DNA from: Psococerastis gibbosa
Taxonomy: Eukaryota > Arthropoda > Insecta > Psocodea > Psocidae
NCBI GenBank assembly: GCA_963971405.1
Contig: OZ020489.1
Coordinates: 39,856,539 to 39,920,538 of the forward strand
Direction: 5' to 3'
DNA: 64,000 bases
The notes under the pieces were generated by a model. It worked only from the letters and a program-made list of their open reading frames with translations. It searched no databases and was not told the DNA's origin. This document shows, piece after piece, positions 1 through 10,412 of this stretch. The position numbers and the translations under genes were made by a program. The number at the start of each line of letters is the position of its first letter. The first letter of the stretch is position 1.

Positions 1-193
1 GAGGACGGCAAGATGCACATATCAACACCAATAGATCCTGTGTTTCTGGTTCTTCCGTACCTCAAGAAAGCCAGTGAAGAGGGGAAAGTGATGCCGCTGG
101 AAGATTTATTGGTAGATCCTGGTTTCCCAGAAACCAGGCGGCTGATAAATAATTCTGCGTTGAAGTATATAAGTTGCATAGCTGACAGAAAAG
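1..193 (+). CDS. RNASEH2B: Ribonuclease H2 subunit B, internal exon (gene enters from left edge)
   Basis: RNASEH2B is a non-catalytic subunit of the nuclear RNase H2 heterotrimer, which removes ribonucleotides from DNA. The reading frame is open from base 1 and encodes the conserved core motif STPIDPVFLVLPYLKKA followed by MPLEDLL, matching the central domain of animal RNASEH2B (human has ATPVDPLFLLLHYL at this point). The exon ends in a GTTAGT donor after one base of a codon (phase 1), which joins cleanly to the exon at 1944. The N-terminal triple-barrel part lies to the left of the window, so the Met at base 13 is not the start. Exon order and phases agree across all three exons, so the gene looks intact here. 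Confidence 0.9.
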
Positions 194-267
194 GTTAGTC
201 TGTACCTAGTCTAGCCATTTGTTCTGTTAAAGAGTTTACTCCAGTGTATTCGAAAATGGTAATAGCC

Positions 268-930
268 CCCTAGTAGCCCAGACCTTAACCCATTAAATTA
301 TGAATTATTGTGGTCAGTTTGTCAGAACAAGGCCTACCCTAAGCGACACAGTAATTAAGATGCTCTCATGAAGTGCCTTATCCAGGCCGCAGCGGAAATC
401 CCTCAGGCGCCCATTCCACATACGTACAACGTCAATGAAAATTATGAAATTGAAGGACATTTCAATTTCTCATTGATGGTGGCCATTCCATATGTTTTTC
501 AAAAATTGACAATTTTCAATTGAAGCGTATGCGCCAAATTTTTGAAATTTGTTTCTTGAAATTGTATTTGTTTTCTTCGTCGCCTTATTATTTAATCCTT
601 ATTATAATTTCTATACAGAAATGCTTTCTTTTTAGAGAAATCAATTAAAATAGTTGTACTTCTCATATCACATGACGCCATTTTTTTAATTTTAGATTGT
701 TTGTTTCATTGTTTGTGATTTTACTCTATTATCAATTGATCATTGATCAATTTTAACAATGGCATAGAGTAAAATTGAATTGCCCTTCAATTTCATAATT
801 TTCATTGACGTTGTACGTATGTGGAATGGGCACCTAAAGAAACGGTGCGTGCTGCGATAGCTGCGTGGCCACTCAGACTTAGAGCATGCGTTAAAGCTAG
901 AGTCAAAACATTTCGCATTTCAACTTTATT
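268..930 (+). pseudogene. Tc1/IS630-type transposase C-terminal remnant, split by a MITE
   Basis: In RNASEH2B intron 1, bases 268-402 read SPDLNPLNYEL then IQAAAEIPQ, and after the MITE bases 838-930 read ETVRAAIAAWPLRLRAC. This is the classic C-terminal end of a Tc1/pogo-like DDE transposase (SPDLNP, then AAxEIPxETVRxAI). It carries frameshifts and is interrupted at 406-834. A dead relic. Confidence 0.7.
406..834. mobile_element. MITE M1, GGCG-ended, Harbinger-like
   Basis: Long terminal inverted repeats: GGCGCCCATTCCACATACG on the left is mirrored by the complement ending GTGGAATGGGCACC on the right, extending about 45 bp. The core contains the ATGACGCCATTTTTTTAATT ... GATCATTGATCAATTTTAAC block also found in M4, M6, M7 and M8. 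Flanks are TCA and TAA, a decayed 3-bp duplication. It sits inside a Tc1 transposase relic. Confidence 0.75.
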
Positions 931-1369
931 TTATTTTATTGCTAAAGAGTTTGGCCTATTTTTTTCATTTCAAACTTGTAACAGAACATATGGGTAGACC
1001 AAGTAGAAATCTTATAAATTGCTTTCTGTATGGGCTTGATTGATATCACTAACAATGATAAGCCTCATTTTGGCTTTAAAGAATTAATCAGAATTATTTC
1101 ATCATTTTAATCCGGCCTACATCAAAACAGTTGACTTTTTTTATTATCCTGTATTAGTTTCCCTTCAATTTCTGACTTTCGAATATAGTCTAGTACTAAG
1201 TTTGCACGGTTCTTGCCAATTGAATTGAATGTCTGCTTGGTGAGTGTCCCATACGTCAGCATGGGAAATTGGAGTCAGTATATAAATCTACTTAATGGCA
1301 GCTATTGCGTGTACACGTACATATCTGGGTGCCGGTTCGAGACCCACACCAGCTACATTTTCTGCTTAA

Positions 1370-1762
1370 GGGCAAACCGGAGTCGCCGATATTCCATTTC
1401 TGTGCAAACTTTAATTTCTCGTTAAGTATGGAACCCAGAACAATGAAAAAATGCTGAATGGAAAGAAGAATTTTTTCTCCTAATTTTGATACATAGTATG
1501 TTGCAATCATCAATACCGATCGGCTATAGTTAGTGAACTCGATACGCAAAAAATAACGGTCACTCAGGAGTTCAAGCTGAAGGAGTTCATCAACTGTCGC
1601 GAATTGGGGTTAGTTAAGACCACATGCTATACATCAAAATTAGGAGAAAAAATTCTTCCTGCCATTCAGCATTTTTTCATTGTTCTGCGTTCCATATTTC
1701 ATGAGAAATTGAAGTTTGAACAGAAAATGGAATATCGGCGACTCTGGTTTGCCCTTTAATGT
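1370..1762. repeat. Foldback repeat with ~125-bp arms
   Basis: Bases 1370-1492 (GGGCAAACCGGAGTCGCCGA through CTCCTAATTTTGAT) recur inverted at 1634-1762 with a few mismatches, around a 140-bp loop. The left arm is preceded by a tRNA B-box-like GGTTCGAGACC at about 1332. It is probably a pair of SINE-type copies in inverted orientation. Confidence 0.65.
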
Positions 1763-1789
1763 AAAGTCCTGAACTCCCGAATCTTTGAA

Positions 1790-1856
1790 GTTGATCGTAA
1801 GATAACTCCGGTAGGTGGGCTTAGTAATAAAACAAAAAGTCATTATTTACTTGCTT
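1790..1856 (+). repeat. SINE 3' tail fragment
   Basis: GGTGGGCTTAGTAATAAAAC followed by AAAAAGTCATTATTTACTTG matches the tail of the SINE copies at 31372-31566 and 39572-39660. Confidence 0.5.
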
Positions 1857-1943
1857 ATGTCTTATCTGATGAATACCTAGCAGTCTCATGGGGCCTTAAC
1901 GTGGTTAAACCCTAAATCATGATGCCAATTCTATATTTTACAG

Positions 1944-2108
1944 GGATGGAGGATTTGAACGCATGGCTGTACAACGAAGAGAAAGCAATGAAATGGCTTC
2001 AGGGGAAGGCAGAAAATGTGGCACTAGCTTTGAAAGAAGGAGGGCTCAATGTCGATGGCTCGGCAGTTTCGCAGACTTATGTCATGACGTCTAACCAAAA
2101 GGAAACAA
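1944..2108 (+). CDS. RNASEH2B: Ribonuclease H2 subunit B, internal exon
   Basis: The acceptor TTTTACAG precedes the exon and the donor GTACGT follows it. The split Gly codon joins base 193 to bases 1944-1945, giving the junction DRKG/MEDLNAW. The encoded segment NEEKAMKWLQGKAENVALAL aligns with the human stretch [20 protein letters not shown], the helical segment after the core domain. It ends in phase 1 and joins 4154. Confidence 0.9.
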
Positions 2109-2289
2109 GTACGTTTTTATTTAATTTTCACATAATATTTATAGCCTGTCTGCTGCTGCATATAAGCCCTGTTGCAAGAAGAAGCTCATTGAAGGTCCTT
2201 TAATTTGTATAATATGCAAAATTGCTAAACACCCGAGAGCTCCAGAACATGACCTTGTAATAATAGAGGGATCTAAATTAAATTAGAGG

Positions 2290-2365
2290 ATATGGACAAT
2301 ATGGCGGGATTCGAACCCACCGGGGCGTCGTCTTAACCGATGGACCACAAGCTGCGACAACTGCG
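2290..2365 (-). repeat. tRNA-like SINE head fragment
   Basis: On the minus strand there is an A-box-like GTGGTCCATCGGTTAAGACG and a B box GGTTCGAATCC, spaced as in a tRNA. No convincing full acceptor stem was found, so it is read as a tRNA-derived SINE piece rather than a tRNA gene. Confidence 0.45.
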
Positions 2366-2744
2366 GAAATCTCCAAATCCTCTACTTATGCTCTAATTGA
2401 CATGATTCGTATTGCTAGACAGGCTAGCTCAACTATCTAACCATTTTTTCCATCCTCTGTAATTTCGGTTATAAAGTGAAGGTACCTCTTCAACCAAAGT
2501 TAATTTAATGTCAGTGTTACATACCTATACCATATAATACTGCAGTATAGTGTAGTAAAAGATATTATATACCTTTCCCGCATGCTGAACAGCGAACAGA
2601 AACTGTGCTATGTATAATGATTGCGTTAATTAGGGACATGTATCACCTGATGATGTTTTCTGTCAGTGTCTCATTGTGCAAGACCCAGCACACCTTATTA
2701 TCTTATTTTACTAGGTGAATTATATAAGCTGTGATTGCCTTTAT

Positions 2745-2895
2745 GTAGGCCAGAGCGGCAGGTATTTTCAGGATAGGATTAAAGAGCAAAAAAGAGGAGT
2801 ATTTAATCCTGAAACCTGACAGGCTGTCCATTTTAGGGTTTTACACGAAAGGGATGCGGGATAATTGCTGAATTCGCTAGAAGGGATCAGAATTA
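2745..2895 (+). pseudogene. Penelope-like element GIY-YIG endonuclease fragment
   Basis: One frame reads CDCLYVGQSGRYFQDRIKEQ, the GIY-YIG-type endonuclease core of Penelope-like retroelements (usual form CxxxYVGQTGRxFxxRxxEH). It continues as AVHFRVLHERDAG with two stop codons. It is short and dead. A LINE tail abuts it on the right. Confidence 0.6.
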
Positions 2896-2909
2896 ACCTT
2901 CATATATGA

Positions 2910-3177
2910 TTAAAAAGCCAGTTGCTGAAAAAATTACTAGGAACAGAATAGGTTTAGAATAAGAATACTGTCTAGATATTTACTGTATGTGTTTTTTTTT
3001 TACGTCACATCACTTTAGAATAAGTTCTTTTTATGCATTGTTAGAATAAGATTGTTTACGTTAAGCGTATGTATTTTGTAAATTGTATTGTTTTTTGACG
3101 TGGGTTAGGCAGAAAAAGACTTTCTAGTCTTAAGTCTCGCCCCGCAAATATAATTATTATTATTATTATTATTATTA
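2910..3177 (+). mobile_element. 5'-truncated LINE 3' end with (TTA)n tail
   Basis: Nearly identical to 61638-61912, the last codons (AAAAGCCAGTTGCTGAAAAA) plus 3' UTR of the LINE at 60.1-61.9 kb. It ends in a (TTA)n tract at about 3152-3177. It lies in RNASEH2B intron 2. An older copy lies at 35020-35276. Confidence 0.75.
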
Positions 3178-3184
3178 AATGTTC

Positions 3185-3450
3185 CTCATTCAGCACTTCC
3201 TCCGGTTACCATCCTTCTCACCTGATGTTGTCCTCAATTTGGTTTCTGTGTCTCTATCATTTGTTTTGTACGGTTTTGCGTGAGCACTTAAGCCGTGGTT
3301 CCTATTGTGCCTCCTGCTGAATACTGGTACGTCAAGACCTTTTCCCCTAATAAAGCGCTTGGATCTTGCGGGCATTCGACCCTTTTCAGGTTACACTTTT
3401 CTCAGCTCAGATAGCTGACCTAACTCCTATTTTGCTTCGCTATGCCTCAC
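3185..3450. repeat. Dispersed repeat, unclassified
   Basis: Contains CCTCAATTTGGTTTCTG and related words shared with 6530-6620 and 41750-41870 (CCTCAATCTGGTTTC). No coding signal was seen. Probably an old transposon UTR. Confidence 0.35.
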
Positions 3451-3819
3451 CTTAGCGGAAGCCAGATGCCGCTCAACAACCGTCTAATACACAATTGCTA
3501 AATCCTTACTGATCAGCCTGCGCTTCTTTTCCTTTCTGATATGTTTACGCCATCTTTAACATGTACACGATCATCACGATCATTGAAACCATTAAACATA
3601 GTAGAAATCGGGCTCACTGCGTTCAAATTGCCCGGACTGCTTCTTTTTTCTTTTAAGGCCTCTATTATTGAATATTGGCGATCATCATGGCAATTTCGGC
3701 CTTGGAGACTGCTTCTCTGAAAGAGGAAGTCGTGCTCTTGCCAAACCACTGCCTCAGGTTTTTCAACCAGGATGTTCTTCTGCCGCGAGCCATCTGTCCT
3801 TCTATCTTCCCTTGTATTA

Positions 3820-3956
3820 CGCGCAAATTACACCGACCTTGATAGTGAATAGTGATAGTGATATTGACGTAGTAGCAGACATTTTTAGCATTTTTAGACT
3901 GTCTTTAATGTCTGCACAATATCACTATCACTATCGCGGTCGGTGTAATTTGCGCC
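3820..3956. mobile_element. MITE M2, hairpin type
   Basis: A near-perfect hairpin: CGCGCAAATTACACCGACC on the left and GGTCGGTGTAATTTGCGCC on the right. The centre carries GTAGCAGACATTTTTAG ... TAATGTCTGC, as in M3, M5 and M9. Flanked by TTA on both sides (3817-3819 and 3957-3959), a 3-bp duplication. Confidence 0.8.
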
Positions 3957-4153
3957 TTAGTACATGCTTGAACAACTGCAGCTTGCTGCAAATCAGTATT
4001 TCCAACAAGAAGCAATGTCGTTCCCCTGGCTAGGCCAATGGCTGTGTCTCTTCCTTAGTCTTCCTCTACTTCGTGTGCTACTTCGTGTATTTCTTCTTAG
4101 GGCAAAGTAACCCAAACAAAATGTAAAGCGTAAATATATATTTTATTTTACAG

Positions 4154-4446
4154 ATGTTTCTGCCTATATGTCCTATGCATATGGCTTGCTTTCGGAATAC
4201 CTTCCCGATGACGTAGCAGCAAAACTACGGCAGCATCTTAAAATACCAGAGGAGGAAGTTCGGAAGCGGAAAGTCTCGACAGAGGCGGGAAACTTGACGA
4301 AACGACCGAAAATTGAGGAAAGTGATACGAGATTTCCGCCGGCTGAGAAGCCACCGGCGAAGAAGGGGCCGTCTGCGAAGGAAAAAAGCCAGGTCAAAGC
4401 TGCCTCCGGATCGAAAAGTATTACGTCGTTTTTTAAGAAAAAGTAA
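4154..4446 (+). CDS. RNASEH2B: Ribonuclease H2 subunit B, terminal exon
   Basis: The acceptor TTTTACAG is at 4146-4153; the split Asn codon (2108 + 4154-4155) keeps the frame. It encodes YMSYAYGLLSEYLPDDVAAK, matching the C-terminal helix of animal RNASEH2B (human YIRYAHGLISDYIPKEL). A Lys/Pro-rich disordered linker follows, then the extreme C-terminus SITSFFKKK. This end corresponds to the PCNA-interacting (PIP-box-like) tail of human RNASEH2B (MKSIDTFF). Stop TAA is at 4444-4446. The alternative of a separate small gene starting at Met 4168 is rejected because the phase matches exon 2. Confidence 0.9.
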
Positions 4447-4547
4447 TTAGTTTTAGTGTATTTAAGATTGTGTTTTAATCTATTTGTTCACGGAGAGTTG
4501 TGACAAACTTTTCGATATCCTTGCCGTTTATTTCTTCTAAAAATTTT

Positions 4548-4553
4548 AATAAA
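4548..4553 (+). promoter_or_regulatory. RNASEH2B polyadenylation signal
   Basis: Canonical AATAAA about 100 bases after the RNASEH2B stop codon, with T-rich sequence downstream. Confidence 0.55.
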
Positions 4554-4619
4554 TTTAAAGTTTATTAAATAATTAGGACTGGGATTGTGAGTTTGGAAAC
4601 TTGTCATACGGTTGACAGT

Positions 4620-5060
4620 TGATCCATAAATTTACTCTTTTTATGAGACAATCGGACGGCCCACTAGACGATTTTTTGTACAATGTCAAATTTAGTTGTT
4701 AAAGAAGTACTGTGTAGAAGTAATACTCCTCTCCATGTTGGGCCCAGTACAAACGCACAATTCGAACGCCTGTGAGCCACAGCAATATATATACATACAG
4801 TATGTAGCTAATGGGTTGGTGTAAAACTAAACCCACGGAGTGTACTTTAGCAGATGACGCAGGCTTCTCGCACGTGCACTGGTTTCCCTTCGACACGCCA
4901 GCGACCTAGAAATCTTCTGAAGTGCGTTCAGAAATGGACTGTTTTTGTACTTCAGCTACTTATTTATTACGGCTCTACGATCGATATTTCCTGTTAAATT
5001 TGACATTTTACAGCAGAAGCCTAGTGAGGTGACTGAATCTCTCTTAAAGATAGTAAATGT
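4620..5060. other. Intergenic stretch, no gene seen
   Basis: No coding signal. Bases 4860-4930 (ACACGCCAGCGACCTAGAAATCTTCTGAA) resemble 10570-10645 (ACACGCCAGCTCATAGAAATCTTCTGAA), so part is a dispersed repeat. Confidence 0.4.
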
Positions 5061-5064
5061 TTAA

Positions 5065-5201
5065 GGCGGCTATTCCACCGACGTGGATTTTCAATGTGAA
5101 TGTGTCATGATGTGGTAGCAGACATCAAAGAGACTTATTAATGTCTGCTACCACGTCATGACACATTCACATTGAAAATCCACGTCGATGGAATAGCCGC
5201 C
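5065..5201. mobile_element. MITE M3, hairpin type
   Basis: Almost perfect palindrome with arms of about 60 bp: GGCGGCTATTCCACCGACG on the left and the complement ending GGAATAGCCGCC on the right. Flanked by TAA on both sides (5062-5064 and 5202-5204). The central GTGGTAGCAGACATC is shared with M2, M5 and M9. Confidence 0.85.
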
Positions 5202-5556
5202 TAAGTGGAAAATATGGACTTCCTTCGCGCACCGTCTCTTGCCCAATCTCTTTTTTTCAATAATCAGTCATTTACCACTATTAAGAAGTCTGTGGAAATT
5301 TCAAGTCTCTGAAGTAGTTACTGGTTAGGCCAAAAAAATCCGAATTGTGCATAATTTAAGCCCATACTTCAAAATTGTTACGGCATTTTTAAAAAACTAG
5401 AAACATGACATGACAGAAATTTTAATTAATGTAAAACTAAAGACGGTCATGGTTACTATGCAAACCTGTGTTTTAAATATTTTATACTGGACGAGAGCTC
5501 ATTTTAAAAGACAGGGATAACTGTTTTTTTTAAGTATAAATCCTGCATGATTCTTA

Positions 5557-6000
5557 GGCGGCTATTCCACTTGTCAGTTTTTCTTCAATTTTGATAATGT
5601 CATTGACGGAAATATCATCAATGTCTTTATACTTTTACACCTCATTCCACTTTTCTTCAATAATTGACGATTTTTGTTTTCAATTTTTTCCAATTTTGTA
5701 AGTTTGCATTGTTTTCTTTTAATTTTATAATCTACAAGAAATTTTATGATATAAATTACGAAATAATTCGTTCGTTCTCAAGAAATTAATTACAATTATT
5801 TATCATCTCCACGCCATTGTTTAATTTTAGTTTTTATTGTTTGCTGATGATGTGATGTGATTTTACTCTATGATCATTGTCCATTTTAACTGCCGCATGT
5901 TAAAATTGATCAATGACATGGAGTAAAACAAAAATCTCATCAATTATTGATGCACAAAATGACCGAATATTTGACAATATTGACAAGAGGAAAAGCCGGC
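5557..6000. mobile_element. MITE M4, larger core
   Basis: Imperfect terminal repeats (GGCGGCTATTCCACTTGTCA versus complement of TGACAAGAGGAAAAGCCGGC), flanked by TTA on both sides (5554-5556 and 6001-6003). The core contains the same CACGCCATTGTTTAATTTTA ... GATCATTG block as M1. Confidence 0.8.
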
Positions 6001-6364
6001 TTAAGAGGTAAAATGTATTAATATGATGGTCTATTTTTTTTTTGTTTTTTTTTTGGAAGTAGGGTTAGGTAATTACCGATTACACTAGATTTTAATTGAA
6101 AATTGCAATAAGCTTGTGAATATTGACGATTAGATGTGGAATAGGTAGTTTAAGGTAGGTTTATTATTGGTTCTCCAACTATTTAAAGTTTTCTAATGGA
6201 CTTTTTGATGTAGAAAATGATCGGGCTCCCCGCCAATCGGAAACATTCGTGGCCGACAATTACAAGTCGCCATGCCACGTGTTCTCAAAGTGGCTGCATG
6301 CGTAACCGGTATATTGGATTTCCTTACGTCCATTGTATTCGCTTCGAAGTGGGCTCATTATAAA

Positions 6365-6620
6365 CACTTACTTTATCCAACGCCCGAACGTGGTAGTTCA
6401 ACCATTCGTCGCCGAGCTTCCCAATAGCGGTTCACCAAGTCATCGTTCACATAAATCTCTTGCTTGTATCTTTGGAAATCGTCATCAATAATCAGGTACA
6501 GTTGCTCGTATGCGATACATGTGCCTCCTCCACTCCCACTGCCTCTCAACTTCTGATTATTCAACACTTCCTCAGGTACTAGTCCCACTATCCTCAGATC
6601 GTACTCAATCTGGTTTCCTT
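6365..6620. repeat. Dispersed repeat related to the 10.1-10.4 kb insertion
   Basis: TTACTTTATCCAACGCCCG opens the stretch, as in both units of the insertion at 10087-10412; CCTCAGGTACTAG and the Leu-poor tail resemble 41760-41830. No gene seen. Confidence 0.4.
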
Positions 6621-6767
6621 ACGACTCTTTATCAATTTTTAGTTGTCGTATTGTATGGTATATAATACAGTTATTAAATAGACTTCGGTTAATGAGGCAG
6701 TCTTGTCATTATGTCCGAAATTAAAAAATTAAGAAAAATCTGGACCCACGATATATGCCTTGCCGTA

Positions 6768-6860
6768 CTTACTTAACGTGTCCGGGCCTAGGACACGTTG
6801 ATCCAAAACGTTGCGCCGTAACATCGCGTTACCTCTACACCACAGGCCTATATGGTAGAG
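6768..6860. repeat. Repeat, inverted copy at 24770-24860
   Basis: ACTTAACGTGTCCGGGCCTAG followed by GACACGTTGATCCAAAACG is the complement of sequence at about 24806-24855. Confidence 0.55.
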
Positions 6861-7044
6861 CAGTGGTTCCCAAACTTGTTTGAAGGCGGTGCCCTTGTTT
6901 ACAGGGATTTAATAAGCGGTGCCCAGCATGGCCCGAACATATAACTAATGCATATTCAGTATTGTACATGTAGGCCTAAATCAGAACATATTCTACCTAC
7001 CCTACCTTTTCGTTTGTCCCTGGGCGCCGCCATCTACAACTCTT

Positions 7045-7180
7045 TTTTAAACAATGTTAATCGCATGAAAACAATTTAATGAATGTTTCTGATTGACCTC
7101 TTCAGTAGCCTCTAGGTTAATACCCAAGTTGAGTTACATGGCGTATAGAGACTCGCACAAGTGCAAGCACAATGCCATCG
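7045..7180. repeat. Dispersed repeat, second copy at 35860-36005
   Basis: AACAATTTAATGAATGT, GATTGACCTCTTCAGT and GACTCGCACAAGTGC occur in the same order and spacing in both copies. No coding potential recognised. Confidence 0.6.
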
Positions 7181-7471
7181 AAGCCGATCTACTTTGGTCA
7201 TCTTCTTCTTCGCGTTCCCTCTATTTCTTTATCCAGTCAAATCCCCGCGTACTTGTTATCCATTCTCTTTACGCGTCCGAACTATTGCCGTCTCCTTCTC
7301 GCTATTTTCTCCACAAGTGGTTCTTCCGCCCCGAACTCTCATCTTTTCACTTCATCTCTAATCCAATCCCTTCTCGTCTTCTGACGGGCTACCTTTGGAC
7401 ATCATGCACGTGTACATAAATCCATTGTTATGTTATGGCGGCCACTCGAGAACATGGTTAAGTCGGTCTCA

Positions 7472-7610
7472 GGCGCAAATTCCACCGACCTCGTTTTTGA
7501 TAGTGAGCATGACATTGATGTGGTAGCAGACATATTTAGACTGTCTTTAATGTCTGCTACCACGTCAGTGTCATGCTCACTATCAAAACGAGGTCGGTGG
7601 AATTTGGGCC
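7472..7610. mobile_element. MITE M5, hairpin type
   Basis: Near-perfect palindrome: GGCGCAAATTCCACCGACC on the left, GGTCGGTGGAATTTGGGCC on the right. Flanked by TCA on both sides (7469-7471 and 7611-7613). Its arms differ from M2 mainly near the centre. Confidence 0.85.
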
Positions 7611-7869
7611 TCACGTCTGTTGCAATGTGTCATTGGTAAGCCTTTCTTGGTTTGTCCACTGTCGCTTGTAGCCGGTGTGAATTGGCATGGACTTGTTTGC
7701 AAACGGCTGTAATTCACGTGGGAACAATACCAGCAATGTCCGAATCATCAATGGAGTTGTTGGTAGGGGAAGGCTCTGTAATCCATGTAGTCCATAAGAA
7801 ACCATTAAAAAACAGTATAGTGAGTAAAGGTTTCACGACCGGAGTCAGATGATGATGGGCCTTGGTCGA

Positions 7870-8264
7870 TCAGATCCAGGTCCAAACGTTTCGTCAGCAG
7901 CTGCATGTGGATAGACTCATAGACTCGCCAGAGAGGGAGCTAGTATGCAACAACCTCACAAGTGACTGAGACATACCACAGTTCTAAAGTCCACAGGACC
8001 GATGCTCCCCGGGGAAAAACTTGTCCAGAAGAAAGACTTACGTAGACACCAATCAGTGGCAGGATTTCGGATAGCAACGGGTCATGACTGTCCCAAAACA
8101 CTTCTTCACCGCATAAGTAAAGTGGCGGAACCTTTCTGCCCACTGTGCGACACCCGGGAAGGAACGAACTCAAAACATTAAAACGTGCCCTGCTCTAACC
8201 AGTAGCAGAGGTTCACCATATCGTGTGTTGTATTGGGCTGCAAAAAGCTGACGGCGAAACTTAA
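7870..8264 (+). pseudogene. LINE 3' ORF remnant (post-RNase H zinc knuckle)
   Basis: One frame reads FRIATGHDCPKTLLHRISKV then CPLCDTREGTNS, followed after a frameshift by KTCPALTSS. The same layout (FRTITGHD..., CVLCG..., KDCP) occurs in the I-group LINE fragment at 38847-39530. This is the C-terminal Cys/His knuckle that follows RNase H in such LINEs. Degenerate. Confidence 0.55.
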
Positions 8265-9080
8265 TGCTATGGCGTAATTAATAAAAAAACGTCAACATCA
8301 TCAGTGGCACTGTCAGTTGTCTCCGATATACAATCGTAGTAGTCTACGTAATACTGCTACTGTCGACAGCAGTATTCTAAGATCGATCATGGCCAATTAG
8401 CCTTGATTCTACAGTATCATCGTGGTGGCGAAAGACCGAGAACGTGACGGATTGAAATTGTGCAATTTATTATTGTTTTATATTTTGGGGATTGTCATAG
8501 TTTTTATATCTATTGAGCATAGATTACAATAGAGTTACTTACCAGTGGTAAAATGGGAAAATATGCATCGAAAATGCACTGGAAATTTTGTTTGTTTATT
8601 TACATTTTTGTTCCGATGTCTACTATCCCTGACTTTTCCCACTTTACCCCGAATGTTTCTTACATCTTACTCTCTATAATGCGTTAACTAACTTACTATT
8701 AGATTTACTGTAAGACACGAATAATTTGGAGTTTTCTTAGTAGCATGTAGCTGTTTCCTTTATTGTGTTACTATAATGTAAAATACTCATCAGCTTATTA
8801 ATATTAAGCATTGATAGACATTAAAACTTACTTGATATGCACTTTAAATATGGCCTAATTTACCAATCCCTTTTCAGCTCACAGCTTGTACTTTATTCTC
8901 GGCTTGTAGGCTTTTGTGTATAGGCGAACTTATATTAAGACTTTAGAATATTGGGAAACAAAGAAGAGGTCGTATGGTTGACATATTATGGAAGCAAAAC
9001 CGAGAATGCAACTGTAAAAGCTAATGTAGAAAGCTGCTGCTATGGAATCTGTATATGGGAATGTTGGTGTCAAAGAGCAA
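8265..9080. other. AT-rich intergenic stretch, nothing recognised
   Basis: No long ORF, terminal repeat or RNA gene was seen. Confidence 0.4.
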
Positions 9081-9084
9081 TTGG

Positions 9085-9310
9085 GAGGCATAAAGAATAT
9101 GATTAAGAGTACGTAAAATAATGGTGTATCCGGAAATAAGGGTAAATTATCTTAATAATAAATCTCAATGAATGTAAATTGACTTACTAGAATAACAGCG
9201 AATTAAGAATTCAATACACACGGACAAGCCAAGCTTGTGAGTTAGGCCTACCTACCAATGTTTTTTTTTCATTGTAGCAAATAAGCTTGCAAGATTTCTT
9301 AATATTTGTG
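9085..9310. repeat. Dispersed repeat, uninterrupted copy
   Basis: Matches 10015-10086 plus 10413-10540 in order (TGTATCCGGAAATAAG, then AATGAATGT, then ACTAGAATAACAGCGAATTA). It provides the empty site for the insertion at 10087-10412. Confidence 0.65.
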
Positions 9311-9315
9311 AAGCA

Positions 9316-10007
9316 GCAGCCCCATTATGGCGATTTGGGATTAACGAAACACCGGGCCGGGGTTTATATTTTAATACCGAATTCGCAAGGTGTCACGGTA
9401 TTAAAACAAACCCCAAGGTGTTTTAATTGAAGAGTGCAGGCGAATATCGGGCTAAGTCAGAAAACAAAATTATGAAAAAAATGGAAATTAAACTTAGAAA
9501 CTCAGTGTGCATAACATTGTAAAAGTTATTGCGTCTCTTCTTAATGAATGGGACCTAGCTTGTTTTTGATCGTTTTTCTTAGCTAAAAGGAAGGCAAACG
9601 GCATAGATAAGTCAAAAATGATTTTTTGTGACTTAACCCGATATTCCCCTGCACTCTTCCATGGTTTTAAACAAAAGAGAACAAAATTTACAAAATGCCC
9701 GGGCAATTGAAATTAATAAATTAATATATGTAATAATAATATAATAAATTATTGAAATGCAAGAGAATTGTTGCATTGTTTTATAATTGAATGAAATACT
9801 AATAAACATTGAAATGTACGGGTAGAATTTTAAAATATAATAAGAATTTTAATTAGTGTGTGTACATCTAAGGGAGAAAAAATTGAAAACACCAAAAATA
9901 TTAATTTAGCAATTTGAATTTCCCGCGCACTTTGCACTCATTTGTGTAAAACGATATTGAATAAACCCCGGTGTTATGTTAATCTCAAATCGCCGTAATA
10001 GGGCTGC
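9316..10007. mobile_element. Nested foldback element
   Basis: Ends are inverted repeats: GCAGCCCCATTATGGCGATTT on the left and AAATCGCCGTAATAGGGCTGC on the right. Inside is a second hairpin: GAAGAGTGCAGGCGAATATCG at about 9430 is mirrored at 9632-9660. The ATGGCGATT end word links it to the GCGGGCC foldbacks at 11735 and 41309. Confidence 0.6.
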
Positions 10008-10086
10008 AGTAAGTCTAGCTCCTACGTAAAATCATGGCGTATCCGGGAATAAGGTTATAATATCCTTAATAAATCCCAATGAATGT

Positions 10087-10412
10087 TTACTTTGTTACTT
10101 TATCCAACACTCGTCCGCACCTGTTCAGCCAGGGTCCCGCTTCCCAGTAGCGATTTGTAATGTCATGGGTAGGGTGGGTTAAGGCAGTGCACACCCTCAG
10201 ATGATCCTCGTCCATGCTACGGATGTTGCTTAGCGGGCAGGTAAAACAAATCACTTAATTACTTAACTTTATCCAACGCCCGTCCATGGCAGTTAAGCCA
10301 GGGTCCGCTTCCCATTAGCGATTTGTAATGTCGAGGGTAGGGTGGGTTAAGGCAGTGCACACCCTCAGATGATCCTCGTCCATGCTTCCGGTGTGTCGTT
10401 GACGGCGAGACC
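10087..10412. mobile_element. Dimeric insertion with 9-bp target duplication
   Basis: Two direct units of about 135 bp (TTTATCCAACRCYCGTCC ... CAGATGATCCTCGTCCATGC) at roughly 10090-10222 and 10264-10396. The block is flanked on both sides by AATGAATGT (10078-10086 and 10413-10421). The related locus at 9167-9175 has a single AATGAATGT with no insert. A retroposon of SINE type is likely; no coding content. Confidence 0.65.

Noticed and set aside
2290-2365. Possible functional tRNA gene
   Set aside because: A and B boxes are visible but no full cloverleaf with a paired acceptor stem; SINE-derived is more likely. The same reasoning applies at 10890 and 31380.
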